DNA of 64,000 nt from Brevundimonas pishanensis (lineage in GTDB: Bacteria; Pseudomonadota; Alphaproteobacteria; Caulobacterales; Caulobacteraceae): positions 620,001 through 684,000 of the forward strand of contig NZ_JAJKBG010000001.1 in assembly GCF_022750635.1 (NCBI RefSeq), given 5' to 3'. The translations under genes were made by a program, and so were the position numbers. Shown here piece after piece: positions 8,634-17,706 of this stretch (positions within the stretch are counted from its first letter, which is position 1; each line of letters begins with the position of its first letter). The notes under the pieces were generated by a model. That model was not told where the DNA came from and did no database searches. It saw only the letters and a program-made list of their open reading frames with translations.

Positions 8634-9743
8634 TTACGCCTCCCATTCGCTCCTGACCGAAGCCTCGCTCTCGGTCGGGAGCTTTTCTTTTTTCGCCGTC
8701 TCGAAGTTCTGGGGCGAGAGCTGTTTCAATGCCCACACCGCCGTTGCGCGCACGACCGCGTCCGGGTCATCCAGCAGTCCCTCGACCGGAGCAATCAAGT
8801 CTGCGTCGTTCGAGTTGCCAGCAGCGTGCAAGACGTTGCGGATAAAACGATTGCGTCCGATCCGTTTCACCGGCGACTTTGTGAACAGGGCGCGGAACGC
8901 CGCATCATCCAATAAAAGTAGATCGGCAAGCTTGGGCGACACCAACGCCTCGCGTGCCTGCAGGCGGGTTTCCTGCGCGGTCTGTGCGAACTTGTTCCAC
9001 GGACAGGCGGCCAGACAGTCGTCGCAACCATAGATGCGGTTGCCCGTCATCGAGCGAAACTCGCGGGGCCATACCCCGCCATACTCGATGGTCAAATAGG
9101 ACAGACAGCGCCGCGCATCCAGCTGGAACGGGGCGGGAAAGGCCTTGGTCGGACAGGCGTCCAGACAGGCGCGGCATGATCCGCAGTACTGAACCTCGGC
9201 CTTGTCCGCTTCGATCTTGGCGGTGGTCAGGATGGTGCCGATGAAGAACCAGCTTCCCAATTCACGGCTGAGAAGGTTGGTGTGCTTGCCTTGCCAGCCC
9301 ATGCCAGAACGCTCGGCCAGAGGCTTTTCCATCAGGGGGGCGGTGTCGACAAACACCTTGACCTCTTCGCCCAGCCGTGCGGCGATTTGGCCCGCCAGTA
9401 TCTTGAGGCGGCCCTTGATGACCTCGTGATAGTCATCACCGCGGGCATAGACGGAAATATAGCCGTTTGCAGCCTCGTCCAGTTCAGGGCGCGGGTCATG
9501 ATCGGGTCCATAGTTCATGCCCAGCACAATGGCTGTCTCCGCACCCTCCCACATGCCATTGGGATGGCTGCGGCGCTCCAGCGTGGTTTCCATCCACGCC
9601 ATCTCGCCATGATAGTCGGACTCTACGAAGGACTTTAGCCGCTCGCCCGCCAGCCACGGGTCGCGTACGTCCGCAAAGCGGCAAACGCTGAAGCCCAGTT
9701 CAGCGGCGCGCTTACGAATAAAGTCTCTGGGGTCGGCAGCCAT
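8634..9743 (-). CDS. queG: Epoxyqueuosine reductase QueG
   Basis: A 369-residue cobalamin- and iron-sulfur-dependent enzyme that reduces epoxyqueuosine to queuosine in tRNA, the last step of Q biosynthesis. The ferredoxin-like motifs are intact: Cys187, 190, 193 and 197 in the first cluster, then Cys240, 243 and 247 with Cys213 nearby. The catalytic Asp is in FVDTAP (D133). A HEAT-like tail (SNDADLIAPVEGLLDDPDAVVRATAVWAL) ends the protein, as in the long form of the family. It is followed on the same strand by no other gene; the upstream neighbour is the FzlA-like GST gene 25 bases away, suggesting co-transcription. Confidence 0.95.
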   Translation of the reverse strand: MAADPRDFIRKRAAELGFSVCRFADVRDPWLAGERLKSFVESDYHGEMAWMETTLERRSHPNGMWEGAETAIVLGMNYGPDHDPRPELDEAANGYISVYARGDDYHEVIKGRLKILAGQIAARLGEEVKVFVDTAPLMEKPLAERSGMGWQGKHTNLLSRELGSWFFIGTILTTAKIEADKAEVQYCGSCRACLDACPTKAFPAPFQLDARRCLSYLTIEYGGVWPREFRSMTGNRIYGCDDCLAACPWNKFAQTAQETRLQAREALVSPKLADLLLLDDAAFRALFTKSPVKRIGRNRFIRNVLHAAGNSNDADLIAPVEGLLDDPDAVVRATAVWALKQLSPQNFETAKKEKLPTESEASVRSEWEA

Positions 9744-9768
9744 CTGCGCCCTCTACGCCGTTGGAGGC

Positions 9769-10455
9769 CTAGAAGTCGAGGTCCGTGTACCAGCCTGCCG
9801 GAGATACGCCGGGCAGTCGGTCTGACAAGAGCGTACGGAAACAGGGCCGCGACTTGATCTTGGAATACCAGACCTTGAGCGACGGCACGACGCCCCACGG
9901 CATCTCGCCGAAGTAGTCGAGAACCGACAAATGTCCCGCCGCGACGATATCGGCCTGACTGATCCGGCGACCCGCAAGCCAGTCGCGCGCGGCGGCCAGT
10001 TCTTCCAGCATCACCAGATGGTGCTTCAGAGCCTCGCGGCCCTCGCGCAGTTGGCGGGCATCGGGAGAGCCCAGACGGAGCAGGGGCTTCTCGACACGTT
10101 CGTGCAGAAGAATGGAGTCTACGTCGTCCGAGAAACGCCGGCTGAACCACGTCACCAGACGGCGCGCCTCGGCGCGTTCGGCAACATCGCTGGACAGCAG
10201 GACTTCACCTTTTCCGCGATCCTCGATCCAGCCGAGGATGGCATCCAGTTCGCACAGATTTATCGAACGGCCCCGCTCGATAATGTTCAGAACGGGCGGC
10301 ATCCCCGAGGGATTGAGCTCGAACAGGGGGCAGTTTTCATCCCACGGACGCACCAGTTCCTCGCTCCATTCAATCTTGGCTTCACCCAGCGCCAAGCGCG
10401 CCGCGCGGGAGGCGGGGTGAAAAGCGAAATGGTACAGGACGGCAGGGGATGACAT
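9769..10455 (-). CDS. fzlA: GST-fold protein, probable FtsZ-binding division factor FzlA
   Basis: A 228-residue glutathione S-transferase fold protein: thioredoxin-like N-domain (YHFAFHPASRAARLALGEAKI, then the cis-Pro segment NPSGMPPVL) and an all-helical C-domain (RDWLAGRRISQADIVAAGHLSVLDY). FzlA of Caulobacter is a GST homologue that binds FtsZ filaments and is needed for constriction; its conserved C-terminal tail is functionally important. Here the chain ends in an unusual aromatic/acidic tail (SPAGWYTDLDF), which fits that subfamily from memory. I chose ATG 10455 over an in-frame GTG three codons upstream. A generic GST is the alternative. Confidence 0.75.
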   Translation of the reverse strand: MSSPAVLYHFAFHPASRAARLALGEAKIEWSEELVRPWDENCPLFELNPSGMPPVLNIIERGRSINLCELDAILGWIEDRGKGEVLLSSDVAERAEARRLVTWFSRRFSDDVDSILLHERVEKPLLRLGSPDARQLREGREALKHHLVMLEELAAARDWLAGRRISQADIVAAGHLSVLDYFGEMPWGVVPSLKVWYSKIKSRPCFRTLLSDRLPGVSPAGWYTDLDF

Positions 10456-10522
10456 TGCGCCCACTCAAAGCACGCTGCCCGTTAAGAGTACGTTTACCGC
10501 AAATGGATCGCGACGTTTTTCC

Positions 10523-11470
10523 TTAACCCCAAGGGCCGGAAGATGCATCGCCGGGTGACGGCGCGTGCAGGTCCGTGGCGTGACCCGCGGGAACCGGATG
10601 GGGATCGGCGTGAATGATGATGTCGGCGTTGGGAAAACGCTCCAGCACCCGCTTCTCTGCCGCCACCACGATGTCGTGGGCATCCACAAGACTAAGGGAT
10701 GCATCCAGATCGACGTGCATCTGCACCATCAGGGTCGCGCCTGCGATACGTGTGCGAAGTTGGTGAACGTTGGACACGCGGGGATCAGCCAGTACCGCGC
10801 TGACGACCGCATTGCGATCCTCGTCGGGGGCGGCGGCATCCAGCAGGTGGCTGGACGCAGTCTTGGCCAAGCCGATGGCACCCCAGCCGAGCCACACCGC
10901 AACAACCAGACCTGCGGCCGCATCCAGTCCTGGTGCCTTGAGCACAGCACCGGAGATCACGCCGATCAGCACCACGGCGTTCGCGGCCAGATCTGCAGCA
11001 TAGTGGGCGCGGTCACCTTCGACGGCGACCGAGCCGGACGCCTTCAATGCGCGGCCCTGTTGCCAGATCAGCCATGCGGTCAGTGCCATGGAGATCACCA
11101 TGACGCTGATGGCCCAACTGCCCCCGTTCACGGCGACAGGATTGAAGATACGGCGCACGGCCTCCAGTCCGATAAAGACCGCCGAGGCTGCGACGAGGCC
11201 GGATTGCACCAGCGCCGCCAGACTTTCCGCCTTGCCGTGACCATAGCGGTGCTCGGCATCAGGCTCGGCGGCGGCCCAGCGTACCGCGAAGAAGGTGGCC
11301 AGCGATGCGACGAGGTCCAGCGCGGAATCCGTCAGGCTGGCCATGATGGACACCGATCCCGACGCGCCATAGGCGAACGCCTTGATAAGAACCAGAATGA
11401 TGGCGACGCCAACACTCAAAGTCGTGATGCGCTTGTTGATGGCGGCGGTGTCTGTAGCAGCGGTGGTCAT
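10523..11470 (-). CDS. Cation diffusion facilitator (CDF) metal efflux transporter
   Basis: A 315-residue inner-membrane divalent-metal/proton antiporter of the FieF/ZitB type. Starting at ATG 11470 gives an AAGGTG ribosome site a few bases upstream; the longer frame needs a TTG. Six membrane helices are expected. The metal site is visible as SLTDSALD in helix 2 and HRYGHGKAESLAAL between helices 2 and 3. The cytoplasmic C-domain (about 210-300) carries DPRVSNVHQLRTR and a histidine-containing strand (MQMHVDLD). Zn or Fe export is likely, but selectivity cannot be read. It lies upstream of the fzlA-queG pair on the same strand. Confidence 0.9.
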   Translation of the reverse strand: MTTAATDTAAINKRITTLSVGVAIILVLIKAFAYGASGSVSIMASLTDSALDLVASLATFFAVRWAAAEPDAEHRYGHGKAESLAALVQSGLVAASAVFIGLEAVRRIFNPVAVNGGSWAISVMVISMALTAWLIWQQGRALKASGSVAVEGDRAHYAADLAANAVVLIGVISGAVLKAPGLDAAAGLVVAVWLGWGAIGLAKTASSHLLDAAAPDEDRNAVVSAVLADPRVSNVHQLRTRIAGATLMVQMHVDLDASLSLVDAHDIVVAAEKRVLERFPNADIIIHADPHPVPAGHATDLHAPSPGDASSGPWG

Positions 11471-11590
11471 ATTCACCTTGTCGCGCAAAAGGTGTGTTTC
11501 GCCAATGGCGGCAAAGGCCGCAGAGGGCTAAGACTATCGCCTGAACCGGCTTGGCCGCCATGGGGCCGAGCCTGATTACTGTGAGGAACT

Positions 11591-12397
11591 ATGGCCGATT
11601 GGCTGATTGCGATCCTGATGGGGATTGTCGAGGGCTTGACGGAATTCATCCCGGTGTCGTCGACCGGACACCTGCTGCTGCTGGGCCATTTCCTGGGCTT
11701 TGAAAGCACGGGCAAGACGTTCGAAATCGTGATCCAGCTGGGTGCCCTCCTCGCGATCATCAGCATCTATTTCAAACGCCTGATCTATCTCGCTACCCGC
11801 TGGCCGGTTGATGCCGAGGCGCGTCGCTTCCTCATCGGTCTGCTGGTGGCGTTTATTCCTGCGGTGATCATCGGTTTCGCAGCCTATGACTTCATCAAAC
11901 AGGTCTTGTTCGAGACGCCGCTGGTCATCTGTGTGGCGCTGATTGTCGGGGGCTTCCTGCTGCTCTGGCTGGACCGCATCAAGAAGGTGCCGGTCTATCT
12001 GGATGCCGACAAATACCCGCTGCGGGTCTATTTGCTGATCGGCTTGTTCCAGTGTCTGGCCATGATCCCCGGGGTCTCGCGCTCGGGGGCGACTATTGCC
12101 GGTGGGCTTTTGCTGGGAACCGACAAGCGTTCGGCCGCCGAATTCAGCTTCTTCCTTGCCCTGCCGACCATGGGCTCGGCGGTGTTTTGGGACCTGCTTC
12201 AGAACCGTGCCAATCTGAACTTTGACGACATCGGACTGATCGTCATCGGCTTTGTGTCAGCTTTCCTTGCGGGTCTGGCAGTCGTGAAATTCCTGCTCGA
12301 CTTCGTCTCCAAGCGCGGCTTCGGTCCGTTCGCATGGTGGCGCATTATCGCTGGCGTCGCCGGCCTGATCGGACTTGCGGTCACCGGCGGCTTCTAA
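11591..12397 (+). CDS. uppP: Undecaprenyl-diphosphate phosphatase UppP (BacA)
   Basis: A 268-residue polytopic membrane enzyme that dephosphorylates undecaprenyl pyrophosphate to recycle the lipid carrier for peptidoglycan and other envelope glycans. Both active-site signatures are present: [17 protein letters not shown] near the N-terminus (residues 9-25) and [10 protein letters not shown] (about 159-168). Seven or so hydrophobic segments cover the rest. Length matches the family (about 265-275). It is monocistronic between a divergent CDF gene and a strong terminator. Confidence 0.95.
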   Translation: MADWLIAILMGIVEGLTEFIPVSSTGHLLLLGHFLGFESTGKTFEIVIQLGALLAIISIYFKRLIYLATRWPVDAEARRFLIGLLVAFIPAVIIGFAAYDFIKQVLFETPLVICVALIVGGFLLLWLDRIKKVPVYLDADKYPLRVYLLIGLFQCLAMIPGVSRSGATIAGGLLLGTDKRSAAEFSFFLALPTMGSAVFWDLLQNRANLNFDDIGLIVIGFVSAFLAGLAVVKFLLDFVSKRGFGPFAWWRIIAGVAGLIGLAVTGGF

Positions 12398-12412
12398 AGC
12401 AGCAAAAGAAAA

Positions 12413-12438
12413 GGGGCTCCGTCGGGAGCCCCTTTTTT
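12413..12438. terminator. Rho-independent terminator after uppP
   Basis: The stem GGGGCTCC (12413-12420) pairs with GGAGCCCC (12425-12432) over a 4-base loop and is followed by six T. A-rich sequence on the left side makes it usable from the convergent 12460 gene as well. Confidence 0.9.
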
Positions 12439-12459
12439 GTGGTTGGTCTTGGTCGCGGA

Positions 12460-13425
12460 TCAGGCCGTAACGGCGGCGTACTGACCGCCATCGCGGTAGC
12501 GCCACAGATAGCCTTCGGCGATAGCCTTCATGCCGGTGGGCTCGATGCCCAGATCGGCGAAGCCCTTGGCACCTTCGGCAACCACGTTGTCGGTGCCCAG
12601 CATCTTGACCTGATCGACGGTCAGGGCCGGGGTCAGACCGATGGCCGCAGGGATCTGTGCCAACGAGGCAATCGCCTTGGCGGCAATAGTCGGCAGGGCA
12701 ACGGCCATACGGCTGCGGCCGGTCTCGGCCAGCACGTAATCGATGATTTCCTTCATCGTCCAGACGGTCGGGCCGCCCAGTTCGAAGGTTTCGCCGGAAA
12801 AGCGGGTGTCTACGGTGGCGCGGGCGATGGCCTCGGCCACGTCCATGACGTGCACCGGCTGCAGGCGGCTGTTGCCTTCGACCACGGGCATGACGGGCAT
12901 GCGCGAGGCCATATTGCCGAAGCGGTTCAGGAACTGGTCTTCCGAGCCGAAGATCACCGACGGGCGAACCACGATGGCACCGGGGAAGGCTGCGCGAACA
13001 GCTTGTTCGGCTTCGCCCTTGGTGCGGGCATAGGCGGCGTCGCTGTTAGCGTCTGCGCCAAGAGCCGACATCTGAACCAGTTGCTTCACGCCGGCTGCGG
13101 CGGCAGCCTCGGCAATGTTGCGCGAACCGTCGACGTGCAGGGCGTCGAATTTGCGGCCACCCGTCTCGTACAGAATGCCCACCAGATTAATGGCGGCATC
13201 GGCACCTTGAAGAGCCGCGACGACGTCTTCCTTCTTGGTGATGTCGCAGAGGGTCAGTTGCACCTGACCGACATCGCCAGCCATACGCAGTTCATGAGCC
13301 AGCGCAGGCTTGCGCACAGCAATGCGGATACGCCAGCCGCGACGGGCCATGGCACGCGCGACCTGAGCGCCAACAAAGCCCGAGCCTCCGAAGATGGTCA
13401 CCAGACCGGGGGCAAGTTCAGCCAT
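12460..13425 (-). CDS. NDUFA9-like NAD(P)-binding protein (complex I-associated family)
   Basis: A 321-residue atypical short-chain dehydrogenase fold. The nucleotide loop TIFGGSGFVG sits at residues 9-18 from ATG 13425, which has a GGAG about 8 bases upstream; a longer frame to 13455 adds ten unlikely residues. Later motifs include DAAINLVGILYETGG, a YARTKGEAEQAVR segment in place of the classical Tyr-Lys pair, and VVRPSVIFGSEDQFLNRF, all typical of bacterial NDUFA9-like proteins. The mitochondrial relative is a complex I accessory subunit; in bacteria it may help ubiquinone or quinone-pocket biology, but the reaction is unknown. Confidence 0.85.
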   Translation of the reverse strand: MAELAPGLVTIFGGSGFVGAQVARAMARRGWRIRIAVRKPALAHELRMAGDVGQVQLTLCDITKKEDVVAALQGADAAINLVGILYETGGRKFDALHVDGSRNIAEAAAAAGVKQLVQMSALGADANSDAAYARTKGEAEQAVRAAFPGAIVVRPSVIFGSEDQFLNRFGNMASRMPVMPVVEGNSRLQPVHVMDVAEAIARATVDTRFSGETFELGGPTVWTMKEIIDYVLAETGRSRMAVALPTIAAKAIASLAQIPAAIGLTPALTVDQVKMLGTDNVVAEGAKGFADLGIEPTGMKAIAEGYLWRYRDGGQYAAVTA

Positions 13426-13760
13426 TATTTGCGTGCTCCAAACACCAGACCGCATGCGCCCCTTGGCGCACGCGATGAAATCTACGTCGGGGGCTTAACC
13501 GATGCGAGCCGCGCCCGCAACAAACTGGGGCTTCAAGGCCCGTTTGAAGACTTTAATCGAATGCATGCCGCACCTTGCTCCTGCACAGCCGTGGCTTGTG
13601 CGACACGCCATTCAGGATTGTGCACTCTGGCGGAACGAAAGTTGCTCGCAGCCACTAATGGTTCACACGAATTATGGCAGGAAATGGTTCACTCAGGTCC
13701 TGTTCATTTTGTCTGTTCTTTCCTGTCTCCATCCCCCTACGGGTTTGAAAGGGTTTCAAG
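13426..13760. other. 335-bp divergent intergenic region
   Basis: Holds the leaders of the 12460-13425 gene and the 13761 gene. A direct repeat AATGGTTCAC occurs at 13657-13666 and 13683-13692, exactly 26 bases apart. No RNA gene or convincing coding frame is seen; open frames here are shadows of the flanks. Confidence 0.5.
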
Positions 13761-14171
13761 ATGATCGCGGCGCTGGCCTTGCTGGTTATGGCAGGGGCAA
13801 ATCCTATTCCGCAGCCCGCCGTAAAGCCGGTGGCCGCATTGGTGCGCGTGCGTCGTCAGGCTGTGCCGACTGAAATGGTGCAGTCCATACCCGTGACCCT
13901 GCATCAGCCAACGGTCTGCGCCGCCCATATGGAACTCCTGCTGGAGAAGCTGTCGGCGCGCGATGAAGAGCCGGATGCCTCGTTCCTCATGGTTCAGGAA
14001 TACTGGCAAGAGCGCCTTCCCGACCCGGACGGTCCGGGGGCCATTTCTGACGATCTGTTTGCCCGCATCAAAGAGCGGTTGGACGCAACCGCCACCAATG
14101 ACGCCCAGACCTATCTCGCAAGCCTTCAGGAATGCGTGGTCGCCGCAGCCCGCAGCGGCGCGCTGCAATAG
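13761..14171 (+). CDS. Small secreted hypothetical protein
   Basis: A 136-residue product with a short hydrophobic N-terminus (IAALALLVMAGANPIPQ) that could be a signal peptide. The rest is polar and helical with two cysteines (TVCAAHMELLLEKL, LQECVVAAA) about 90 residues apart. An AAGGG motif lies upstream of the ATG. No family recognised. It converges on the M1 peptidase gene across a strong two-way terminator. Confidence 0.6.
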   Translation: MIAALALLVMAGANPIPQPAVKPVAALVRVRRQAVPTEMVQSIPVTLHQPTVCAAHMELLLEKLSARDEEPDASFLMVQEYWQERLPDPDGPGAISDDLFARIKERLDATATNDAQTYLASLQECVVAAARSGALQ

Positions 14172-14197
14172 GGCTTGATTATCTTCCCATAACGAAA

Positions 14198-14232
14198 AGG
14201 GCCGCCCTCCTGATGGAAGGCGGCCCTCTTTC
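14198..14232. terminator. Bidirectional terminator
   Basis: The arms AGGGCCGCC (14198-14206) and GGCGGCCCT (14219-14227) are perfect complements, with further TCC/GGA pairing inside. A run of A precedes it and CTTT follows, so it can serve both convergent genes. Confidence 0.88.
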
Positions 14233-14247
14233 GTTTAGCGCCAGTCC

Positions 14248-16293
14248 TTATGGACGGCCCACCACCGCGTCGACGGAGTTGGTCGTCACCGGATGGTACA
14301 GCGGACGCGACTTGGCATAGATGCGGCGTGCGATCGGTTGACCCCAGTCGCCCTGTGCCCACAAGGTGTTGAACAGGGGCAGGACGAATTTGCGGCGACC
14401 CACGCTGGTGAGGAATTTATCCGCAGTCGCCACCGACGGCTCATAGCGGTGCGCCAATGCGACTTGCAGCCACGCGAACAGCACCTCGGAGTTGCCCACC
14501 GCGTTCAGATCCAGCGTGCGGTCCAGATCGGCGAGTTGCGCTTGGGTGAGCCAGGACTTGGCACCGTCGGTCGGACGCCACGACAGGAAGTGCTGGCGCT
14601 GCTGGGTATTCCAGTTGGCCCACGGAATGGCCGAGGCCGGTCCCTTGGCCACATAGAAAGCCTGCGCCGCCTGATCGACGACGGTAAAGGCGTTCGATAC
14701 CGGAGCGACGGCGTTGGACGGCAGACCCGGTTGATGGATCCACTGTTCCATCATCAGGGCGCGTTCCAGTTGCGCGTCACCCTTCACCAGATGGGTGCGG
14801 ATGTCCTCGAGGAAGCGGTCCGTGGTCATCGGCCGCCAAGCATTGCGCTCGAAATAGCCGCGCATCCAGACGTCGAACTTCTCGCGCCCGACGATGCGCT
14901 CGATCGTGCGCAGGAAGGCCGCCCCCTTGTCGTAGGCGATAGTGTTCATGCCCTCGTCAGGGTCACGCCCTTCGAGCTCCAGCTTCAGGCGGGTGTTTGC
15001 CGGATCAAGCGTCACCAGTTCTTCCTGAAGGCCGGTCCATGCCAGAACCTGTTCCTGAACCGCAGCGTCATGGCCGTAGATCGACTCCATGATGCGGTTT
15101 TCGAAATAGGAGGTGAAGCCTTCGTTCAGCCAGAAATCGTCCCACGTGGCATTGGTCACGAGGTTGCCCGACCAGCTGTGCGCCAGTTCGTGCGCGACCA
15201 GCGACACCAGCGAACGGTCCCCCGCGATGATGGTCGGCGTGGCGAACGTCATCATCGGGTTTTCCATACCGCCAAACGGGAAGCTGGGCGGCAGGACCAG
15301 CAGGTCATAGCGGCCCCACTGATACGGGCCATAGAGCGCCTCGGCGGCGTCGACCATTTCGGCCGTGGGTTCCAACTCATGGTGCGAGGCGGCCAAGCGG
15401 CTCGGCTCGGTCCAGACGCCGGTGCGTTCGTCAAACGCCTTGAACTCGATGTCGCCGATGGCGAGCGCGATCAGGTAGGGCGGGATCGGCTTGTCGAGGG
15501 CGAAGCTGAACGCTTGCGTACCTTGGTCGATGGCTTCGTCGGTCCGTGTGCGGTCTTCGGCAGACATGACCGCACGCAGGCCCTCCGGCACCACAATGCG
15601 GGCGCTGTAGGTCTGACGGATGCCAGGGCTGTCCTGCGTCGGAATCCAGGTGCGGGTCAGGATCGCCTGACCCTGGCTGAACAGATAGGGCTTCTTGCCG
15701 CCTGCGGTCTGCTGCGGAGACAGCCATTGCAGGGCCGAGGCATCGGGACGGGTGGCATATTCGATCGAGATATCGATCTGGTTCGCAGCCATAGCCTGAG
15801 GAATGGTGATGATCAGAGGCTGACCCTTGATCGGATCGGACGCGCCAAGCGTAAAGGGCATGGCCGCACCGCTGGAACCGTTGCGAACCGACTTGATGTC
15901 GAGGTTCTTGGCATCCAGCACGACTTCGCGTGCGCCCTGCTGGAGGGCGACCACCAGATTGGCGTAGCCGCTGAGGGTCTTTGCCTCGAAATCAGCCGTC
16001 AGGTTCAGATCGACGTGCTTGACGGCGGCTTCGTTGGGGCGCGCATAGGAGTGGGTGTCGGTGACATAAGCCTGCGCCGCTCTATCAGACACAGCCATAC
16101 CCGCCATGGCCGCCGCCACGGTGGCTTCAGCCGAAGAGAAAGCGGCGGGAACGCCGATACGGTTGGATTGCATTGGCGACGATACCTCGCCTGCAGATGC
16201 GGAAGAGGTGGACGTGGCGCAGGCACCAAGGCTGAAGGATAGTGCGGTTACGAGGGCAAGGGCGGACGCCTTGCCTGCCAGACGGAAGTTCAT
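14248..16293 (-). CDS. M1-family aminopeptidase lipoprotein (LTA4 hydrolase-like)
   Basis: A 681-residue zinc aminopeptidase. The N-terminus is a lipoprotein signal with LGAC (Cys25), so it should act in the periplasm or on an envelope membrane. The substrate-binding motif GGMEN is at residues 341-345, the zinc motif HELAH at 368-372, and the third zinc ligand Glu391 is in WLNEGF. A C-terminal helical domain (about 520-660) resembles the leukotriene A4 hydrolase C-domain. It removes N-terminal residues from peptides; secreted forms in this order are common in Caulobacterales and Sphingomonadales. All catalytic residues are present. Confidence 0.93.
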   Translation of the reverse strand: MNFRLAGKASALALVTALSFSLGACATSTSSASAGEVSSPMQSNRIGVPAAFSSAEATVAAAMAGMAVSDRAAQAYVTDTHSYARPNEAAVKHVDLNLTADFEAKTLSGYANLVVALQQGAREVVLDAKNLDIKSVRNGSSGAAMPFTLGASDPIKGQPLIITIPQAMAANQIDISIEYATRPDASALQWLSPQQTAGGKKPYLFSQGQAILTRTWIPTQDSPGIRQTYSARIVVPEGLRAVMSAEDRTRTDEAIDQGTQAFSFALDKPIPPYLIALAIGDIEFKAFDERTGVWTEPSRLAASHHELEPTAEMVDAAEALYGPYQWGRYDLLVLPPSFPFGGMENPMMTFATPTIIAGDRSLVSLVAHELAHSWSGNLVTNATWDDFWLNEGFTSYFENRIMESIYGHDAAVQEQVLAWTGLQEELVTLDPANTRLKLELEGRDPDEGMNTIAYDKGAAFLRTIERIVGREKFDVWMRGYFERNAWRPMTTDRFLEDIRTHLVKGDAQLERALMMEQWIHQPGLPSNAVAPVSNAFTVVDQAAQAFYVAKGPASAIPWANWNTQQRQHFLSWRPTDGAKSWLTQAQLADLDRTLDLNAVGNSEVLFAWLQVALAHRYEPSVATADKFLTSVGRRKFVLPLFNTLWAQGDWGQPIARRIYAKSRPLYHPVTTNSVDAVVGRP

Positions 16294-16346
16294 CGGCAGC
16301 TCCTGAATTCAGATGCTGCCGAAGTGCCCCCGTTCTGGCGAAAAGA

Positions 16347-17591
16347 TCAAGTTACAGCGTGGTGAGATGAATGGCGGGCTTTGAACAGTTTGCCCTTCTC
16401 CGCCCACAGCACCAGCACAAGGCCAACAAGCGACAGGGCTGCAAAACCCACCGTCAGCGGCACGGTGGTGCCGTCAAAGCTCTGGCCGATGGCAAAGCCC
16501 AGCAAGGCACCGATAATTGTCGAGATAAAGCCCTGAACTGACGAGGCGGTCCCTGCGATATGGCCCATCGGCTCCATCGCCATCGAGCCGAAATTACCGG
16601 CGACCAGACCGAAGCAGAACATCTTGCAGCCTTGCAGGATGGAGAAGGTCCAAATGTTGTCGAGACCGGCCAGAGAGATACCGGCGTGCACAAGGCTGAA
16701 GAAGATGAAGCCCATCAGCGCCGAGTGGGAAATCAGGCGCGAGCCCAACTTTTCCACCAGCTGCGAGTTCAGCAGCGACGAGACGGCAATCCCGCAGGCC
16801 ACCAGCGCAAAGACGGTAGTGAACAGTTCGGGTGCCTTGAACACGTCAAAGAAGATTTGCTGCGACGAGTTGATGAAGCCGAACAGACCGCCAATGATGA
16901 AGGTCATAGCCAGCGTATATCCCATGGCCTGACGGTTGGTCAGGGCCTGACGGAATGCCTGGGCAATCGGGGCCAGACGGATTTCGCGACGGTCTTCTGG
17001 GTGCAGGGTCTCGGGCAGGCGAAGGCCGGCCCAGATCATGAACGTCCCGCCAAACAGAGCGAAGATCCAGAAAATCCACTGCCACGGTCCCACCAGCAGG
17101 ACCAACTGCCCCACGGTCGGCGCAAGGATTGGCACGCCCAGAAACACCAGGAAGCTCAGTGACATGACGCGGGCCATGGTGCGGCCCTCATAACGGTCGC
17201 GAACGATTGAAACGGCCAGAACGCGGGTTGCAGCCACACCCATGCCCATGCCGATGCGGGCCAGCAGCAGCAGCGTAAAGCTGTGCGAGAAGGCTGCGAC
17301 AACGGAGAAGGCCACATAAATGCCGATACCGATCAGCAGCACAGGCTTGCGGCCAAAGCGATCCGACAGTGGGCCATACGCCAGTTGGGTCACCCCGAAG
17401 CCCAACAGATAGGCGGTGATGATCCACTGGCGGCTGTTTTCGTTTGTGACACCCAAATCAGCGCCGATGGCAGGCAGCGCCGGCAGCATGGCATCAATAG
17501 CCAGCGCATTCAGCGCCATCATGATGGCGATCAAACAGACGAACTCGGCAAAGCCGGGGCCTTTGGCGGGCGTAGGGGAAGTGGATGTCAT
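16347..17591 (-). CDS. Bcr/CflA-type multidrug MFS transporter
   Basis: A 414-residue 12-helix major facilitator. ATG 17591 follows an AAGG motif and starts the usual short cytoplasmic lead; an upstream in-frame ATG at 17636 adds a basic stretch without family support. The first-loop MFS signature is ATQLAYGPLSDRFGRKPVLL-like (QLAYGPLSDRFGRKPV), and the motif of the drug/H+ branch in helix 5 is seen near GVPILAPTVGQL. Members export chloramphenicol, bicyclomycin or sulfonamide-like compounds, but the substrate is not predictable. It is divergent from the MBL-fold gene, with an AT-rich inverted repeat between. Confidence 0.88.
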   Translation of the reverse strand: MTSTSPTPAKGPGFAEFVCLIAIMMALNALAIDAMLPALPAIGADLGVTNENSRQWIITAYLLGFGVTQLAYGPLSDRFGRKPVLLIGIGIYVAFSVVAAFSHSFTLLLLARIGMGMGVAATRVLAVSIVRDRYEGRTMARVMSLSFLVFLGVPILAPTVGQLVLLVGPWQWIFWIFALFGGTFMIWAGLRLPETLHPEDRREIRLAPIAQAFRQALTNRQAMGYTLAMTFIIGGLFGFINSSQQIFFDVFKAPELFTTVFALVACGIAVSSLLNSQLVEKLGSRLISHSALMGFIFFSLVHAGISLAGLDNIWTFSILQGCKMFCFGLVAGNFGSMAMEPMGHIAGTASSVQGFISTIIGALLGFAIGQSFDGTTVPLTVGFAALSLVGLVLVLWAEKGKLFKARHSSHHAVT

Positions 17592-17682
17592 GCCTTGCTG
17601 ATGCCGTCTGCGTCCGTGTGACGCAACCCCGTTCATTGACGCTAGGGGAAACTGTGGGCGGACGTGGCAACCTTGCCAATAT

Positions 17683-17702
17683 TACTAATATAATTGTTAG
17701 TA
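17683..17702. promoter_or_regulatory. AT-rich inverted repeat between MFS and MBL-fold genes
   Basis: TACTAA (17683-17688) and TTAGTA (17697-17702) form a perfect inverted repeat with an 8-base AT-rich spacer, ending 4 bases before the MBL-fold ATG. It stands out against GC-rich surroundings and could be an operator or simply a promoter with a -10-like core. No regulator is encoded immediately beside it except PadR at 18681. Confidence 0.4.
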
Positions 17703-17706
17703 GAGT

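Noticed and set aside
12334..13764. 476-residue plus-strand frame over the NDUFA9-like gene
   Set aside because: It runs through the uppP end and terminator and lies antisense to a recognised Rossmann-fold gene.
14293..16242. 649-residue plus-strand open frame opposite the M1 peptidase
   Set aside because: The minus-strand frame has a signal peptide, GGMEN and HExxH motifs; the opposite frame has none and is a codon-bias shadow.
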